Shown: positions 1 through 5,592 of the stretch, in pieces
How the letters are laid out: each line of letters starts with the position of its first letter
Position numbering within the stretch: position 1 is the stretch's first letter
IMG/VR virus record: IMGVR_UViG_3300010354_000779
Span: 1-21,938 of that record
Source of the DNA: a virus
Length of the DNA stretch: 21,938 nt
Direction: 5' to 3' (one strand)
Notes under the pieces: generated by a model
What the model was told of the DNA's origin: nothing
The model's database searches: none
The model's input: the letters and a program-made list of their open reading frames with translations, nothing else
Translations under genes and position numbers: made by a program

Positions 1-132
1 CCATTTCTCACCATAGTATCCACTACCATCTTTTGCTTTACCATTATTCTCAATCTCTACTTCCAACTCATCAGCAAACTGTGATACCTTGTGGTAATCG
101 TAACCACAATCTCCAAAGTGACCTCCGCTCAT
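1..132 (-). CDS. Small conserved phage protein, 3' part outside window
   Basis: The first 44 codons are visible and open to the window edge; the protein begins MSGGHFGDCGYDYHKVSQFA. The MSGG(H)F start with a DCGYDYHKV segment resembles a small hypothetical protein common in T-even-like phages, by memory only. The ATG overlaps the stop of the upstream gene as ATGA, as in the rest of this operon, which supports the start. Function is unknown. Confidence 0.7.
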   Translation of the reverse strand, partial: MSGGHFGDCGYDYHKVSQFADELEVEIENNGKAKDGSGYYGEKW

Positions 133-326
133 TTGATTGCCTCCAACTCATCAAGTTTCTCATTCACAAAACCAGTCATATCAAGTGTGCGAGGGTCTAC
201 ACCTTCATCAAGGCAATCAAGGTTAAACTCCATCACAGCACCAAGAATCAGACATGCTTTACGCTTATCATCCAATGGTTGAGCAATGTAGTGAACAATG
301 TGCTCGTAGAGTTCATCGTAAGTCAT
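129..326 (-). CDS. Hypothetical acidic protein, 65 aa
   Basis: Not recognised. It is a small acidic, probably helical soluble protein without membrane segments or cysteine motifs; a short central stretch contains one Cys (KACLILGAV). The start ATG overlaps the TGA of the preceding gene and its own stop overlaps the next start, so it is embedded in a translationally coupled chain that begins at the promoter near 2735. Confidence 0.7.
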   Translation of the reverse strand: MTYDELYEHIVHYIAQPLDDKRKACLILGAVMEFNLDCLDEGVDPRTLDMTGFVNEKLDELEAIK

Positions 327-529
327 TGTTGTGATTCAATAATGGATTTGATTTTTTCGAGGTCATCTAGTCTTGCTTTGTGTTCATCATACTGTTCACA
401 AAAGTCATCAAATCGCTCCTGGTGTCCTTCATCATCATAGTTTGTTTCTTCTTGAATTTCCCAGGCAAGACATTCTAAGTGTTGTCCTACATCATCAATG
501 AAGTATTCTAAAGTGTCAATTAAGGTCAT
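323..529 (-). CDS. Hypothetical acidic helical protein, 68 aa
   Basis: Not recognised. Very rich in Asp, Glu and His, with a predicted long helix in the second half (QERFDDFCEQYDEHKARLDD). I chose the ATG at 529 (MTLIDTLEYF) rather than the one at 553, because it shortens the overlap with the upstream gene from 38 to 14 bases. Its stop forms an ATGA overlap with the next gene. Confidence 0.65.
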   Translation of the reverse strand: MTLIDTLEYFIDDVGQHLECLAWEIQEETNYDDEGHQERFDDFCEQYDEHKARLDDLEKIKSIIESQQ

Positions 530-698
530 CGTCTTCAAAGTCAAAGTATTCATAGATGGATGACATTACCTGTTCTTCAATGGATTCAATGATAGCACCT
601 TCAGATGGATTCTCTACATGTTTGTGTGCGCGAGAATACCCATAGCGTACACCTTCAGCGATTGCTTGTTCTAATATGACGCGGAACTTAGGTTTCAT
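516..698 (-). CDS. Hypothetical protein, 60 aa
   Basis: Not recognised. The N-terminal half is basic (KPKFRVILEQ), followed by a helical segment and an acidic tail (DFEDDDLN). The start overlaps the stop of the 49-residue gene upstream as ATGA. Soluble by appearance; no domain seen. Confidence 0.65.
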   Translation of the reverse strand: MKPKFRVILEQAIAEGVRYGYSRAHKHVENPSEGAIIESIEEQVMSSIYEYFDFEDDDLN

Positions 699-844
699 GA
701 CTTCATCACCTTGTCGTATAATTGTCGAAAGATTTCTGTATTGTCAGCATCTAGGTCATTCATGAACTCAGTACAGTTCTCAGTATACCATAGAATGTTC
801 TGAAGCATTACCATTTCTTCATACACTAGGTTCTTAATAGTCAT
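695..844 (-). CDS. Hypothetical small protein, 49 aa
   Basis: Found by translating the gap between larger genes. It begins MTIKNLVYEEMVMLQNILWY and ends KVMKS. The stop overlaps the next start as ATGA, the same arrangement as its neighbours, and this is the main support for it being real. An all-helical soluble protein is likely. Function unknown. Confidence 0.65.
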   Translation of the reverse strand: MTIKNLVYEEMVMLQNILWYTENCTEFMNDLDADNTEIFRQLYDKVMKS

Positions 845-932
845 CGTCATCATCGTTGTATTGTGAAATAAGTGTACCAGTCAGAACTGCAATTGGCAGA
901 CTGAGAATAATCCATGCAAGAATAAACGTCAT
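834..932 (-). CDS. Tiny membrane protein, 32 aa
   Basis: One hydrophobic segment (residues 2-23, with FILAWIILSLPIAVL) is followed by a short acidic tail of five Asp and a Tyr. The start overlaps the upstream stop as ATGA and the end overlaps the next gene by 11 bases. It is a single-pass membrane peptide with an acidic end, one of several in this accessory region. The host target is unknown. Confidence 0.6.
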   Translation of the reverse strand: MTFILAWIILSLPIAVLTGTLISQYNDDDDDY

Positions 933-1144
933 TCAATTATCTCCCAGTGTGCATCAGATTTGTCACCAAATCGATTAGTTCCAGTGCGAGTGCTAACCCA
1001 CATGAAGTATTTGCGATTCTCACTGGCAAGGAATAGTTCACCACCAGTATCTTGCTCTACTGTACATACAGGATTGCCTTCCATGATGTTAGCTAGACGG
1101 TTCTTCGCTTTGCTTGATTTTGGTTTTACGACTACTTTTCTCAT
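929..1144 (-). CDS. Conserved cyanophage-type small protein, 71 aa
   Basis: A basic N-terminus (MRKVVVKPKSSKAKNR) is followed by a compact domain with CTVEQDTGGELFL and a C-terminus HWEIIE. The pattern VKPKS-KAKNR-VEQD-HWEI resembles a small hypothetical protein of cyanomyoviruses, from memory. The frame is open further upstream, but the ATG at 1144 has a purine-rich AAGAGATTGAAG leader and limits the overlap with the zinc protein upstream to 56 bases. It may bind nucleic acid given the basic start; this is inference. Confidence 0.65.
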   Translation of the reverse strand: MRKVVVKPKSSKAKNRLANIMEGNPVCTVEQDTGGELFLASENRKYFMWVSTRTGTNRFGDKSDAHWEIIE

Positions 1145-1361
1145 CTTCAATCTCTTTTTTGAGTTTGCGAATACCAGTGACAAAGTAAGCAAAGTCTCGG
1201 GTTTCTGTGATAGGTTTGATTTCACCACAGACACCACACTTTGATTCATAAACAGAGGAACAACCTACAGAATACACACCATACTTTTGACCACAATCAA
1301 AGCATGTATTGTATGCAGTCTCTAGTTTCTTGAGTAGTTTGCGTTTTTCAGTAAGTGTCAT
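1089..1361 (-). CDS. Small zinc-ribbon-like protein, 90 aa
   Basis: Two CxxC pairs (C20-F-D-C23 and C42-G-V-C45) spaced 18 residues apart, plus C34, suggest one structural zinc site of the ribbon/knuckle kind. The pairs are followed by a long basic helix (residues 60-90, rich in K, E and S). The charged tail and zinc knuckle are compatible with nucleic-acid or protein binding. The start ATG overlaps the upstream stop as ATGA. The zinc site is read from sequence; the role is not known. Confidence 0.7.
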   Translation of the reverse strand: MTLTEKRKLLKKLETAYNTCFDCGQKYGVYSVGCSSVYESKCGVCGEIKPITETRDFAYFVTGIRKLKKEIEDEKSSRKTKIKQSEEPSS

Positions 1362-1513
1362 TTGGTTTTAGCAAAGATGCAATCAGGATGTCCTTTAGGA
1401 AGTTCAGCACATGCTTTATCATATGCATTGAACATCTTCTGGTCTCTCTGTATCAGAAAGACATTATACATGAGAATACCAATAACCGCAAGAAAGATGT
1501 AAGAAGTTTTCAT
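1358..1513 (-). CDS. Membrane-anchored small protein, 51 aa
   Basis: Starts MKTSYIFLAVIGILMYNVFL, a classic signal-anchor, followed by a soluble tail with two cysteines (residues 35 and 45, pattern CAELPKGHPDC) that could form a disulfide if the tail is periplasmic. The stop overlaps the next start as ATGA. Likely sits in the cytoplasmic membrane. Not a known family to me. Confidence 0.65.
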   Translation of the reverse strand: MKTSYIFLAVIGILMYNVFLIQRDQKMFNAYDKACAELPKGHPDCIFAKTK

Positions 1514-1534
1514 GATGCGGAAATGCTCCGTGTG

Positions 1535-1819
1535 TTAGAGTGATGCAACCTGATTCATGACGCGAGTGACATCCTCAGGCAACAGCCATCCTACCACATC
1601 ATTGGTGATAGGAGTGTCATAATTGATACGCCACCCGCCTTTGTCATTAAACTTTACGACAGCAATCTCATAGAATCCTTGTTTGCCACCATAGGAACTA
1701 CTATGTTGCACAACAGACACACCATAACCATTATCAAATCGGCGTACTGCTTGTACACCATCCTGACAAGGATTGAATTCCAGTTCGTGAAAAGAATGCA
1801 TCAGAGAGTTAGTCATCAT
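1535..1819 (-). CDS. Conserved hypothetical protein, ~94 aa
   Basis: A compact beta-rich protein with the stretch VQAVRRFDNGYGVSVVQH, a pattern I associate with a small conserved cyanophage protein of unknown role. Two adjacent ATG codons (1819 and 1816) and another at 1801 are possible starts. I chose 1819, which overlaps the upstream stop by 11 bases; codons further upstream are not ATG. No membrane segment. Confidence 0.7.
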   Translation of the reverse strand: MMTNSLMHSFHELEFNPCQDGVQAVRRFDNGYGVSVVQHSSSYGGKQGFYEIAVVKFNDKGGWRINYDTPITNDVVGWLLPEDVTRVMNQVASL

Positions 1820-2261
1820 TGGAAGAGTCAACTGATAGTTGTGATAGTGTAGTATGAAGATTGAATTCTGTCAAGAACTCATCAAAGTTGAGAATGGTCA
1901 CATCAGGAGTATTTAACCACTGAGACATACAATTCTCTCGATAGCAATCATCATGTTTCCAACCAGGACCGGCAAGAACAATGATACCTTTTTTGTAATT
2001 GTAATGTTCTACTGCATGTTGCAAACAGATTTGTTCATATGGTATCTTCTCTTCTGCAGTACCAGCAACATCCTGATACTTGAGAGAAAGAATTGTGTCA
2101 TCATTGACAATCAAATCTGTATAGTGATTTCCACCAGTAGGGCGTACACCAATACAAATTTGCTCGTTCACATCATAATCTGCAAGATACAACAGATGTT
2201 CACAAAGGTATTCAAATGACTTACCAGTTTGGTCTGTCTGGCGAGAAGCATGTGTTGCCAT
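1809..2261 (-). CDS. Probable PD-(D/E)XK superfamily nuclease, 150 aa
   Basis: The core reads D49-L-I-V, then S59-L-K61-Y-Q, then the segment GTAEEKIPYE (67-76). This is the spacing of a PD-(D/E)XK active site (acidic residue, beta turn, [D/E/S]xK, then Q), with an upstream Glu (E17 or E21) as the helix-1 residue. The GTAEEKxPYE signature after the catalytic Lys is, from memory, typical of small restriction-like members of this fold. It may degrade host DNA or trim phage DNA. Motifs are seen; the nuclease assignment is inference. Confidence 0.6.
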   Translation of the reverse strand: MATHASRQTDQTGKSFEYLCEHLLYLADYDVNEQICIGVRPTGGNHYTDLIVNDDTILSLKYQDVAGTAEEKIPYEQICLQHAVEHYNYKKGIIVLAGPGWKHDDCYRENCMSQWLNTPDVTILNFDEFLTEFNLHTTLSQLSVDSSNDD

Positions 2262-2264
2262 GGG

Positions 2265-2525
2265 TCATAAAGATTTGAGAAGTTGCATAGCACTATAGGG
2301 TGTAGTTTTGTTTATGTCAACTACACTACCGATTGTTGTACTATTCTTTGGGGCGTAGAATTGTCTTGTTTTGGTGTTGTAGAATCCCCAGATACAACGA
2401 ACTGTATCACCAAGATTGTAGTCAAACCTACGGTCAAAATGAATCCAAATTGCAATAACATTGCTTTTAAAGTCTGTGCGCTCATAGTGATAACCTTCGG
2501 GTGCTTTGTGAAATAATAGTTTCAT
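2265..2525 (-). CDS. Hypothetical protein, 86 aa
   Basis: A soluble beta-rich protein with aromatic-rich strands (CIWGFYNTKTRQFYAP). Start ATG at 2525 overlaps the stop of the TTG-initiated gene upstream as ATGA; three bases separate its stop from the start of the probable nuclease. The close coupling puts the two in one transcript. No family recognised. Confidence 0.7.
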   Translation of the reverse strand: MKLLFHKAPEGYHYERTDFKSNVIAIWIHFDRRFDYNLGDTVRCIWGFYNTKTRQFYAPKNSTTIGSVVDINKTTPYSAMQLLKSL

Positions 2526-2698
2526 GCATTGTATCCTTCCGATTTGAGAAGAGCACGGCGTGCTTCATATGCCTCAAACTGAGATTTGAATGTGGCAACC
2601 TTTTGAAATGGTTTCAGTCGCCAAACAGACCAGTTCGTAGAACCAATCTCTTGCATGATTCGGTAGGGGTTATCAACACCCAGGGGATAAGGTTTCAA
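2522..2698 (-). CDS. Hypothetical protein, 58 aa, TTG start
   Basis: Starts at TTG and reads (M)KPYPLGVDNPYRIMQEIG, ending KSEGYNA. A near-perfect ribosome site, AGAGGAGGAAC, ends two bases before the TTG, and no ATG fits at this position. The gene is the first of the operon driven by the promoter at 2722-2750, and the stop overlaps the next ATG as ATGA. Unknown function; probably a small soluble mixed alpha/beta protein (VWRLKPFQKVATF). Confidence 0.7.
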   Translation of the reverse strand: MKPYPLGVDNPYRIMQEIGSTNWSVWRLKPFQKVATFKSQFEAYEARRALLKSEGYNA

Positions 2699-2721
2699 GA
2701 GTTCCTCCTCTCAACATGGCT

Positions 2722-2750
2722 AATATACATGAGCACAGCGGCAACCACAA
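2722..2750 (-). promoter_or_regulatory. Early-type sigma70 promoter P1
   Basis: On the minus strand: -35 TTGTGG (2745-2750), 17 bp, -10 TATATT (2722-2727), then AGCCATGTTGAGAGGAGG. The -10 and downstream block recur almost unchanged at three other promoters in this window. A 6-bp inverted repeat (2734-2739 with 2754-2759) brackets the -35. It drives the operon running from 2698 to the left edge. Confidence 0.75.
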
Positions 2751-2761
2751 GTGGCTGTGTG

Positions 2762-2777
2762 CCAGTTGTTCAACTGG
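2762..2777. repeat. 16-bp perfect palindrome upstream of P1
   Basis: The sequence CCAGTTGTTCAACTGG is its own reverse complement with no mismatch. It lies 12 bp upstream of the -35 of P1 and could be an operator for a dimeric protein or a small RNA stem. No matching copy was noticed at the other promoters. Confidence 0.5.
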
Positions 2778-2831
2778 GTCAGTTCATTACACTTTTGGTT
2801 TTTTCGTGTGTGAGACTGTCATGGGTGACCT

Positions 2832-2895
2832 AGAACCCGCTGAAGGCGAAATTGCAGGTTTTTTGCGTTTTGCCTTCAGTGGTGGACTGGGTTCT
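2832..2895 (-). other. Large two-stem inverted repeat after a stop codon
   Basis: Outer arms AGAACCC/GGGTTCT (2832-2838 with 2889-2895) enclose a 12-bp inner stem (2840-2851 with 2868-2879, CTGAAGGC paired with GCCTTCAG plus one G-T and three A-T pairs). It begins at the stop codon of the 80-residue gene. No U-run follows on the minus strand, so it is not a standard terminator; it could stabilise the 3' end of the mRNA or be a non-coding RNA. The stretch 2699-2894 otherwise holds only promoter P1 and the 16-bp palindrome. Confidence 0.55.
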
Positions 2896-3137
2896 CAGTT
2901 GATGCGCCAGACGCGAACGACCCATACGCCGTTCTCCAGCAATTTTCGAGTCTGAACTCTATAACCCTTACGCATGAGGCTTTCAGGGGGAGTTGGTCTA
3001 CTTTTGCCGGAATTCAATTCATGTAAAGGAACAGCAAATGAGTCGAGAATCATTAACTGTTCCCAAGGATACTTTGATGCTCCAACGGCACGAGCAGAAG
3101 ATGGAATTGGAATGTTCTTTTCAATAGTGTAAGTCAT
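2895..3137 (-). CDS. Conserved small phage protein, 80 aa
   Basis: Begins MTYTIEKNIPIPSSARAVGA, then KYPWEQLMILDSFAVP, and ends in VWVVRVWRIN. The layout IEKNIPIP, YPW..L..LDSF.VP, then R-G-rich region and RVWRI resembles a small family seen in marine phages (KYPF..M.VGDSFFVP type), possibly DNA-binding. Last gene of the operon from promoter P2; the large inverted repeat begins at its stop. The start overlaps the upstream stop as ATGA. Confidence 0.7.
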   Translation of the reverse strand: MTYTIEKNIPIPSSARAVGASKYPWEQLMILDSFAVPLHELNSGKSRPTPPESLMRKGYRVQTRKLLENGVWVVRVWRIN

Positions 3138-3301
3138 GATTCGGTAGATTCAGTAGATTCGACAGATTGAGTAGGGCGGCGACGCACCTCATAGGTATAA
3201 CTCCGAGTGAATGAGTAATAGAATACTACAAGCACACCGAGCAAACCAGCAACAGCAGCAACAGTGGTAACATCAACAGGAAATGAAGTAGTTTCAATCA
3301 T
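3134..3301 (-). CDS. Small single-pass membrane protein, 55 aa
   Basis: Residues 9-31 form a hydrophobic helix (VTTVAAVAGLLGVLVVFYY), followed by a basic stop-transfer (YEVRRRPTQ) and a repeated tail VESTESTES encoded by near-identical 9-base units. I chose the ATG at 3301, which overlaps the upstream stop by 8 bases; the frame is open further back but that would overlap much more of the 68-residue gene. Membrane location is inferred from hydrophobicity. Confidence 0.65.
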   Translation of the reverse strand: MIETTSFPVDVTTVAAVAGLLGVLVVFYYSFTRSYTYEVRRRPTQSVESTESTES

Positions 3302-3500
3302 TGAGATAATCCAAAGCAAGAGTAACGTATGCAGGTTCTTCGAAGAGTTCACGAAACTCAGCATAAATTGCATCTGCATTACGCAGATTCTTCATACGAG
3401 TTTCACGATACTTTGCACGTTCACCCAGACGTTCCAGGTATTTAATGCGATAGTATGAGTGATTGAAACACTCATCAATCGATTCAGCGATGGTCTTCAT
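3294..3500 (-). CDS. Hypothetical helical protein, 68 aa
   Basis: Starts MKTIAESIDECFNHSYYRIK, with charged amphipathic helices to the end (ELFEEPAYVTLALDYLND). No cysteine pair or membrane segment. The start ATG overlaps the stop of the basic 40-residue gene upstream as ATGA. Not recognised. Confidence 0.7.
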   Translation of the reverse strand: MKTIAESIDECFNHSYYRIKYLERLGERAKYRETRMKNLRNADAIYAEFRELFEEPAYVTLALDYLND

Positions 3501-3619
3501 TTGATGTTCAGTTGTAATTTCAAAGTTTGCAAAGACTGTTTTCGGGCTTTAATTTTGCCCTTACACATACCCTTGGTTTTCTTATTCTTACCAGAGTTGT
3601 GCATCCAGTTCGGAGTCAT
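3497..3619 (-). CDS. Very small basic protein, 40 aa
   Basis: Reads MTPNWMHNSGKNKKTKGMCK and continues with more lysines (KGKIKARKQ). Both ends overlap neighbours as ATGA, which is strong context support for so short a gene. The charge suggests nucleic-acid or ribosome contact, but this is inference. No family recognised. Confidence 0.6.
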   Translation of the reverse strand: MTPNWMHNSGKNKKTKGMCKGKIKARKQSLQTLKLQLNIK

Positions 3620-3879
3620 AGTTCACCTGCCTGATTGACAAAAGATTTAGCATCACATACAGTCTCGAAGTGAGCGATGTTTTCAGTGATGGTAGTAACA
3701 CTATTGTCGGCAATTTGAATCTCCTTCACCTTGCGAAGGTTATATCCACCTTCATCAATGTCAGTGAAGATTTCACCAATGTACTGACCATTCTGATAAA
3801 TCCATTCTTGATACCAAACGAGTTCTTTAAGATTACGTTCGTAAGTGATACCGTTGTTGTTATCAACGATGGTGGTCAT
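3616..3879 (-). CDS. Hypothetical protein, 87 aa, first gene after P2
   Basis: Begins MTTIVDNNNGITYERNLKEL and appears to be a small beta-sheet protein (QYIGEIFTDIDEGGYNLRKV). The frame extends upstream through the promoter itself, so I placed the start at the ATG at 3879, which has a good AAGGAG site nine bases ahead. It is the leading gene of the P2 operon. Function unknown. Confidence 0.7.
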   Translation of the reverse strand: MTTIVDNNNGITYERNLKELVWYQEWIYQNGQYIGEIFTDIDEGGYNLRKVKEIQIADNSVTTITENIAHFETVCDAKSFVNQAGEL

Positions 3880-3903
3880 TGGAAAACTCCTTTCAACATG
3901 GCT

Positions 3904-3932
3904 AATATACAGGAACACACCCATCAAGTCAA
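3904..3932 (-). promoter_or_regulatory. Early-type sigma70 promoter P2
   Basis: Minus strand: TTGACT (3927-3932), 17 bp, TATATT (3904-3909), then AGCCATGTTGA as at P1 and P3. It sits within a long inverted repeat (3914-3925 with 3943-3954, 12 bp with one G-T pair) whose loop contains a further GTCA/TGAC stem carrying the -35. It drives the genes from 3879 to 2895. Confidence 0.8.
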
Positions 3933-3954
3933 GTGGCTGACCGATGAGTGTGTT
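3914..3954. repeat. Long inverted repeat covering the -35 of P2
   Basis: Arms 3914-3925 and 3943-3954 match in 11 of 12 positions (the other is a G-T wobble in RNA). The 17-base interior holds a second short stem. There is no U-tract on the minus strand side, so an operator or RNA-processing role is more likely than termination for the minus-strand operon. Confidence 0.6.
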
Positions 3955-3984
3955 TTATCATTCAAATACGATGTATAAGTTTTA

Positions 3985-4320
3985 CTACTTCCACTTTTTA
4001 TACATCCAATACAAAGCACCAATAATCAATCCGCCAAGTATAATCCAGCGAAGTGCCCAGATTAACAGCAAAACTGCAACCAGAACAAATAATCCAAGAC
4101 CAGCACCAGCACTATCACTGGTGGACTCAAATAGTGTACCAGATGAAGAACTGGACTGAGATGGTTTGCTTAGAGGAACACATGTTTTAACCTCTTTGGC
4201 ACCATACATGGATTGAATCTGTGCAATAGCATCTTCTCTCCAAGGACCAGGAGTTTCAACCTCAACATTTTGCAATGCGTTGGATTGAGTTAGAATCAAT
4301 GCTTTCCAGTAATGAGTCAT
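3985..4320 (-). CDS. Two-helix membrane protein, 111 aa
   Basis: The soluble N-terminal half (residues 1-50, with PWREDAIAQIQSMYG) is followed by a Ser-rich linker (SKPSQSSSSSG) and two hydrophobic helices (about 74-90 and 92-106), ending in YKKWK. An Arg lies between the helices, suggesting a hairpin topology. It is the last gene of the P3 operon and ends just upstream of P2. The start overlaps the upstream stop as ATGA. No known family. Confidence 0.7.
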   Translation of the reverse strand: MTHYWKALILTQSNALQNVEVETPGPWREDAIAQIQSMYGAKEVKTCVPLSKPSQSSSSSGTLFESTSDSAGAGLGLFVLVAVLLLIWALRWIILGGLIIGALYWMYKKWK

Positions 4321-4490
4321 TTTACTCGGTGAATGATGCAGCGTTTAAACTCTTGCCACTCAGTATCAGAGAAGTTATCAGAAGCATAGGGAATCCCAAC
4401 CTCAGCAGCACACTGCTTTGCAATACTTTCAGGAACAGGAGTTTGTAGGAAATCATATTGTATCAGAGTGGCAAGAAGAATGGGTATCAA
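4317..4490 (-). CDS. Hypothetical protein with hydrophobic start, 57 aa, TTG start
   Basis: Uses TTG and reads (M)IPILLATLIQYDFLQTPVP, then a Cys-containing domain (AKQCAAEVGIPYAS) and ends KRCIIHRVK. GGAGG lies nine bases ahead of the TTG. The TTG overlaps the upstream TGA as TTGA, and the end overlaps the next start as ATGA. An alternative frame beginning at the ATG at 4456 translates to a low-complexity protein and is less convincing. A short export signal at the N-terminus is possible. Confidence 0.65.
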   Translation of the reverse strand: MIPILLATLIQYDFLQTPVPESIAKQCAAEVGIPYASDNFSDTEWQEFKRCIIHRVK

Positions 4491-4678
4491 TTGCTAGAAC
4501 CTCCACTATTCTTAAATACCATGTTTGCAAGGACAATGATAGCAAGATTCTGCCAGAATGTCAGTGACACATTAAACCAAGACAGAATAAGACCAAGCAA
4601 CCATGCTTCAAACAGAATACTTGCAGTTACCAGTACAATGGCAGCAGCAACAACACCAATAGCAGTAGAAGTTTTCAT
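4487..4678 (-). CDS. Two-helix membrane protein, 63 aa
   Basis: Starts MKTSTAIGVVAAAIVLVTAS; two hydrophobic stretches (about 5-33 and 41-54) and a short polar end (KNSGGSSN). The segment LSWFNVSLTFWQNLAIIVLA resembles small phage membrane proteins with a WFN..LTFWQ turn, from memory. It belongs to the P3 operon. Likely in the host inner membrane; role unknown. Confidence 0.7.
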   Translation of the reverse strand: MKTSTAIGVVAAAIVLVTASILFEAWLLGLILSWFNVSLTFWQNLAIIVLANMVFKNSGGSSN

Positions 4679-4681
4679 AGG

Positions 4682-5068
4682 TCAGACAGCAAGGGCAGCA
4701 GAGGAAATTTCGACAATTTCGGGAAGTTTGTTGTCATCAAACTGGTGCATATCATAACACACCCATTCACCATTACGAAAGACATATGCATATTCTTCAC
4801 TGTTTTCAGGAAGAAGATACTCACACAGGTCAGCATCAAGGCGAGGAGGGCAAATATCTCCACGCATAGAATAATACTCAGGTTTCTTATCTTCAGACCA
4901 GCAAACACTCATGTCGCCACCATCAATCAGTTCAGCAACTTGTTGATGAGTGTTGTAATGTGTACGAAGAATACGACCCAACCATTCAGGATAACCATCC
5001 CAATGATGATAGACAGAAAGAATACTTCCGTTCTTCAGTTCGATACCAATGCGAGAGCGAGTTGCCAT
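4682..5068 (-). CDS. Conserved phage protein (MATRSRIG family), 128 aa
   Basis: The N-terminus MATRSRIGIELKNGSILSVY followed by HHWDGYPEWLG and GDMSVC is a widespread phage protein of unknown function, recognised from the MATRSRI and (H/C)HWDGYP motifs. Length matches what I would expect. A second open frame inside it is a shadow. The start is unambiguous. It is in the P3 operon. Confidence 0.8.
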   Translation of the reverse strand: MATRSRIGIELKNGSILSVYHHWDGYPEWLGRILRTHYNTHQQVAELIDGGDMSVCWSEDKKPEYYSMRGDICPPRLDADLCEYLLPENSEEYAYVFRNGEWVCYDMHQFDDNKLPEIVEISSAALAV

Positions 5069-5070
5069 AA

Positions 5071-5343
5071 TCAGACGAGTTGGAGTTTAGGAGCAGGTTG
5101 AACAGTAAAAGTGAAACGTTTGGCGGTGATGGTGGCATTCTCTGTGCCAGACTCATCAATCACTTCCCACCAATCTTCACCATCTTCAATCACAACATAA
5201 CCGAAACAACCAGCGATACAGAGAGAATCAAGACCCTTACGAATAGCAGCACGTTTGGAATTGAATCGTTCTTTGCAGTTGTACCAACCGTTGCGTTCAA
5301 CGTCTTCAGCAGGACCAAAAGTGATGAGAAGATAGTCAGTCAT
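5071..5343 (-). CDS. Hypothetical protein, 90 aa
   Basis: Starts MTDYLLITFGPAEDVERNGW. The middle has CIAGCFGYVVIEDGEDWWEV, a beta-strand pair with two nearby cysteines (CxxxC), and the end is Lys/Pro rich. No family recognised. It lies between two other P3-operon genes with only two bases to each. Confidence 0.7.
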   Translation of the reverse strand: MTDYLLITFGPAEDVERNGWYNCKERFNSKRAAIRKGLDSLCIAGCFGYVVIEDGEDWWEVIDESGTENATITAKRFTFTVQPAPKLQLV

Positions 5344-5345
5344 GT

Positions 5346-5540
5346 TCAGAGAAGGCAGAAAGAACCACAGAAGTTTTGCGCCCAGTTGAGTGCTTCATCA
5401 AGAGGACGAGGATTACTCACAACCATTGAATTTCCCTCAACTTCAGCAACACAAATGTATTCTGATTTGAGGAGAGACATAGAAGGAACCAAGGTTAGCG
5501 TTCCCTGTTTCCCGTGTCCGGCGGTGTAGTGAAAAATCAT
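5346..5540 (-). CDS. Hypothetical protein, 64 aa, first gene after P3
   Basis: Starts MIFHYTAGHGKQGTLTLVPS. An AGAGGA ribosome site lies nine bases upstream, within the conserved promoter-leader block. Beta-rich and probably soluble, with two C-terminal cysteines (FCGSFCLL). It leads the operon that continues to 3985. Not recognised. Confidence 0.7.
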   Translation of the reverse strand: MIFHYTAGHGKQGTLTLVPSMSLLKSEYICVAEVEGNSMVVSNPRPLDEALNWAQNFCGSFCLL

Positions 5541-5563
5541 CGGGTGTTCCTCTCAACATGGCT

Positions 5564-5592
5564 AATATACATGAAATCTGGCCCCTACACAA
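5564..5592 (-). promoter_or_regulatory. Early-type sigma70 promoter P3
   Basis: Minus strand: TTGTGT (5587-5592), 17 bp, TATATT (5564-5569), then AGCCATGTTGAGAGGA. The upstream ACTGGCACA and the downstream leader are shared with P1, so the two look like copies of one cassette. The -35 begins on the last base of one stem arm and continues across the loop of the 8-bp hairpin at 5579-5599. Confidence 0.75.

Noticed and set aside
2785-2820. 11-codon frame MTVSHTKKPKV in the gap before P1
   Set aside because: Very short, no convincing ribosome site and no overlap with neighbours; treated as chance.
2832-2895. Rho-independent terminator at the large inverted repeat
   Set aside because: The stem is strong but no U-run follows on the minus strand and the loop is long, so I describe it only as a structured element.
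3134-3170. Tandem 9-base units as a simple-sequence contingency repeat
   Set aside because: There are only about three imperfect units coding for VESTESTES at a protein end; too few for phase variation.
4321-4456. Alternative frame from ATG 4456 instead of the TTG gene
   Set aside because: Its translation is Leu/Ser-rich with no domain-like character, whereas the TTG frame has a ribosome site, overlap at both ends and a normal composition.
4675-4908. 77-residue minus-strand frame inside the MATRSRIG gene
   Set aside because: It is an overlapping frame within a well-recognised conserved protein and has a hydrophobic low-information translation.
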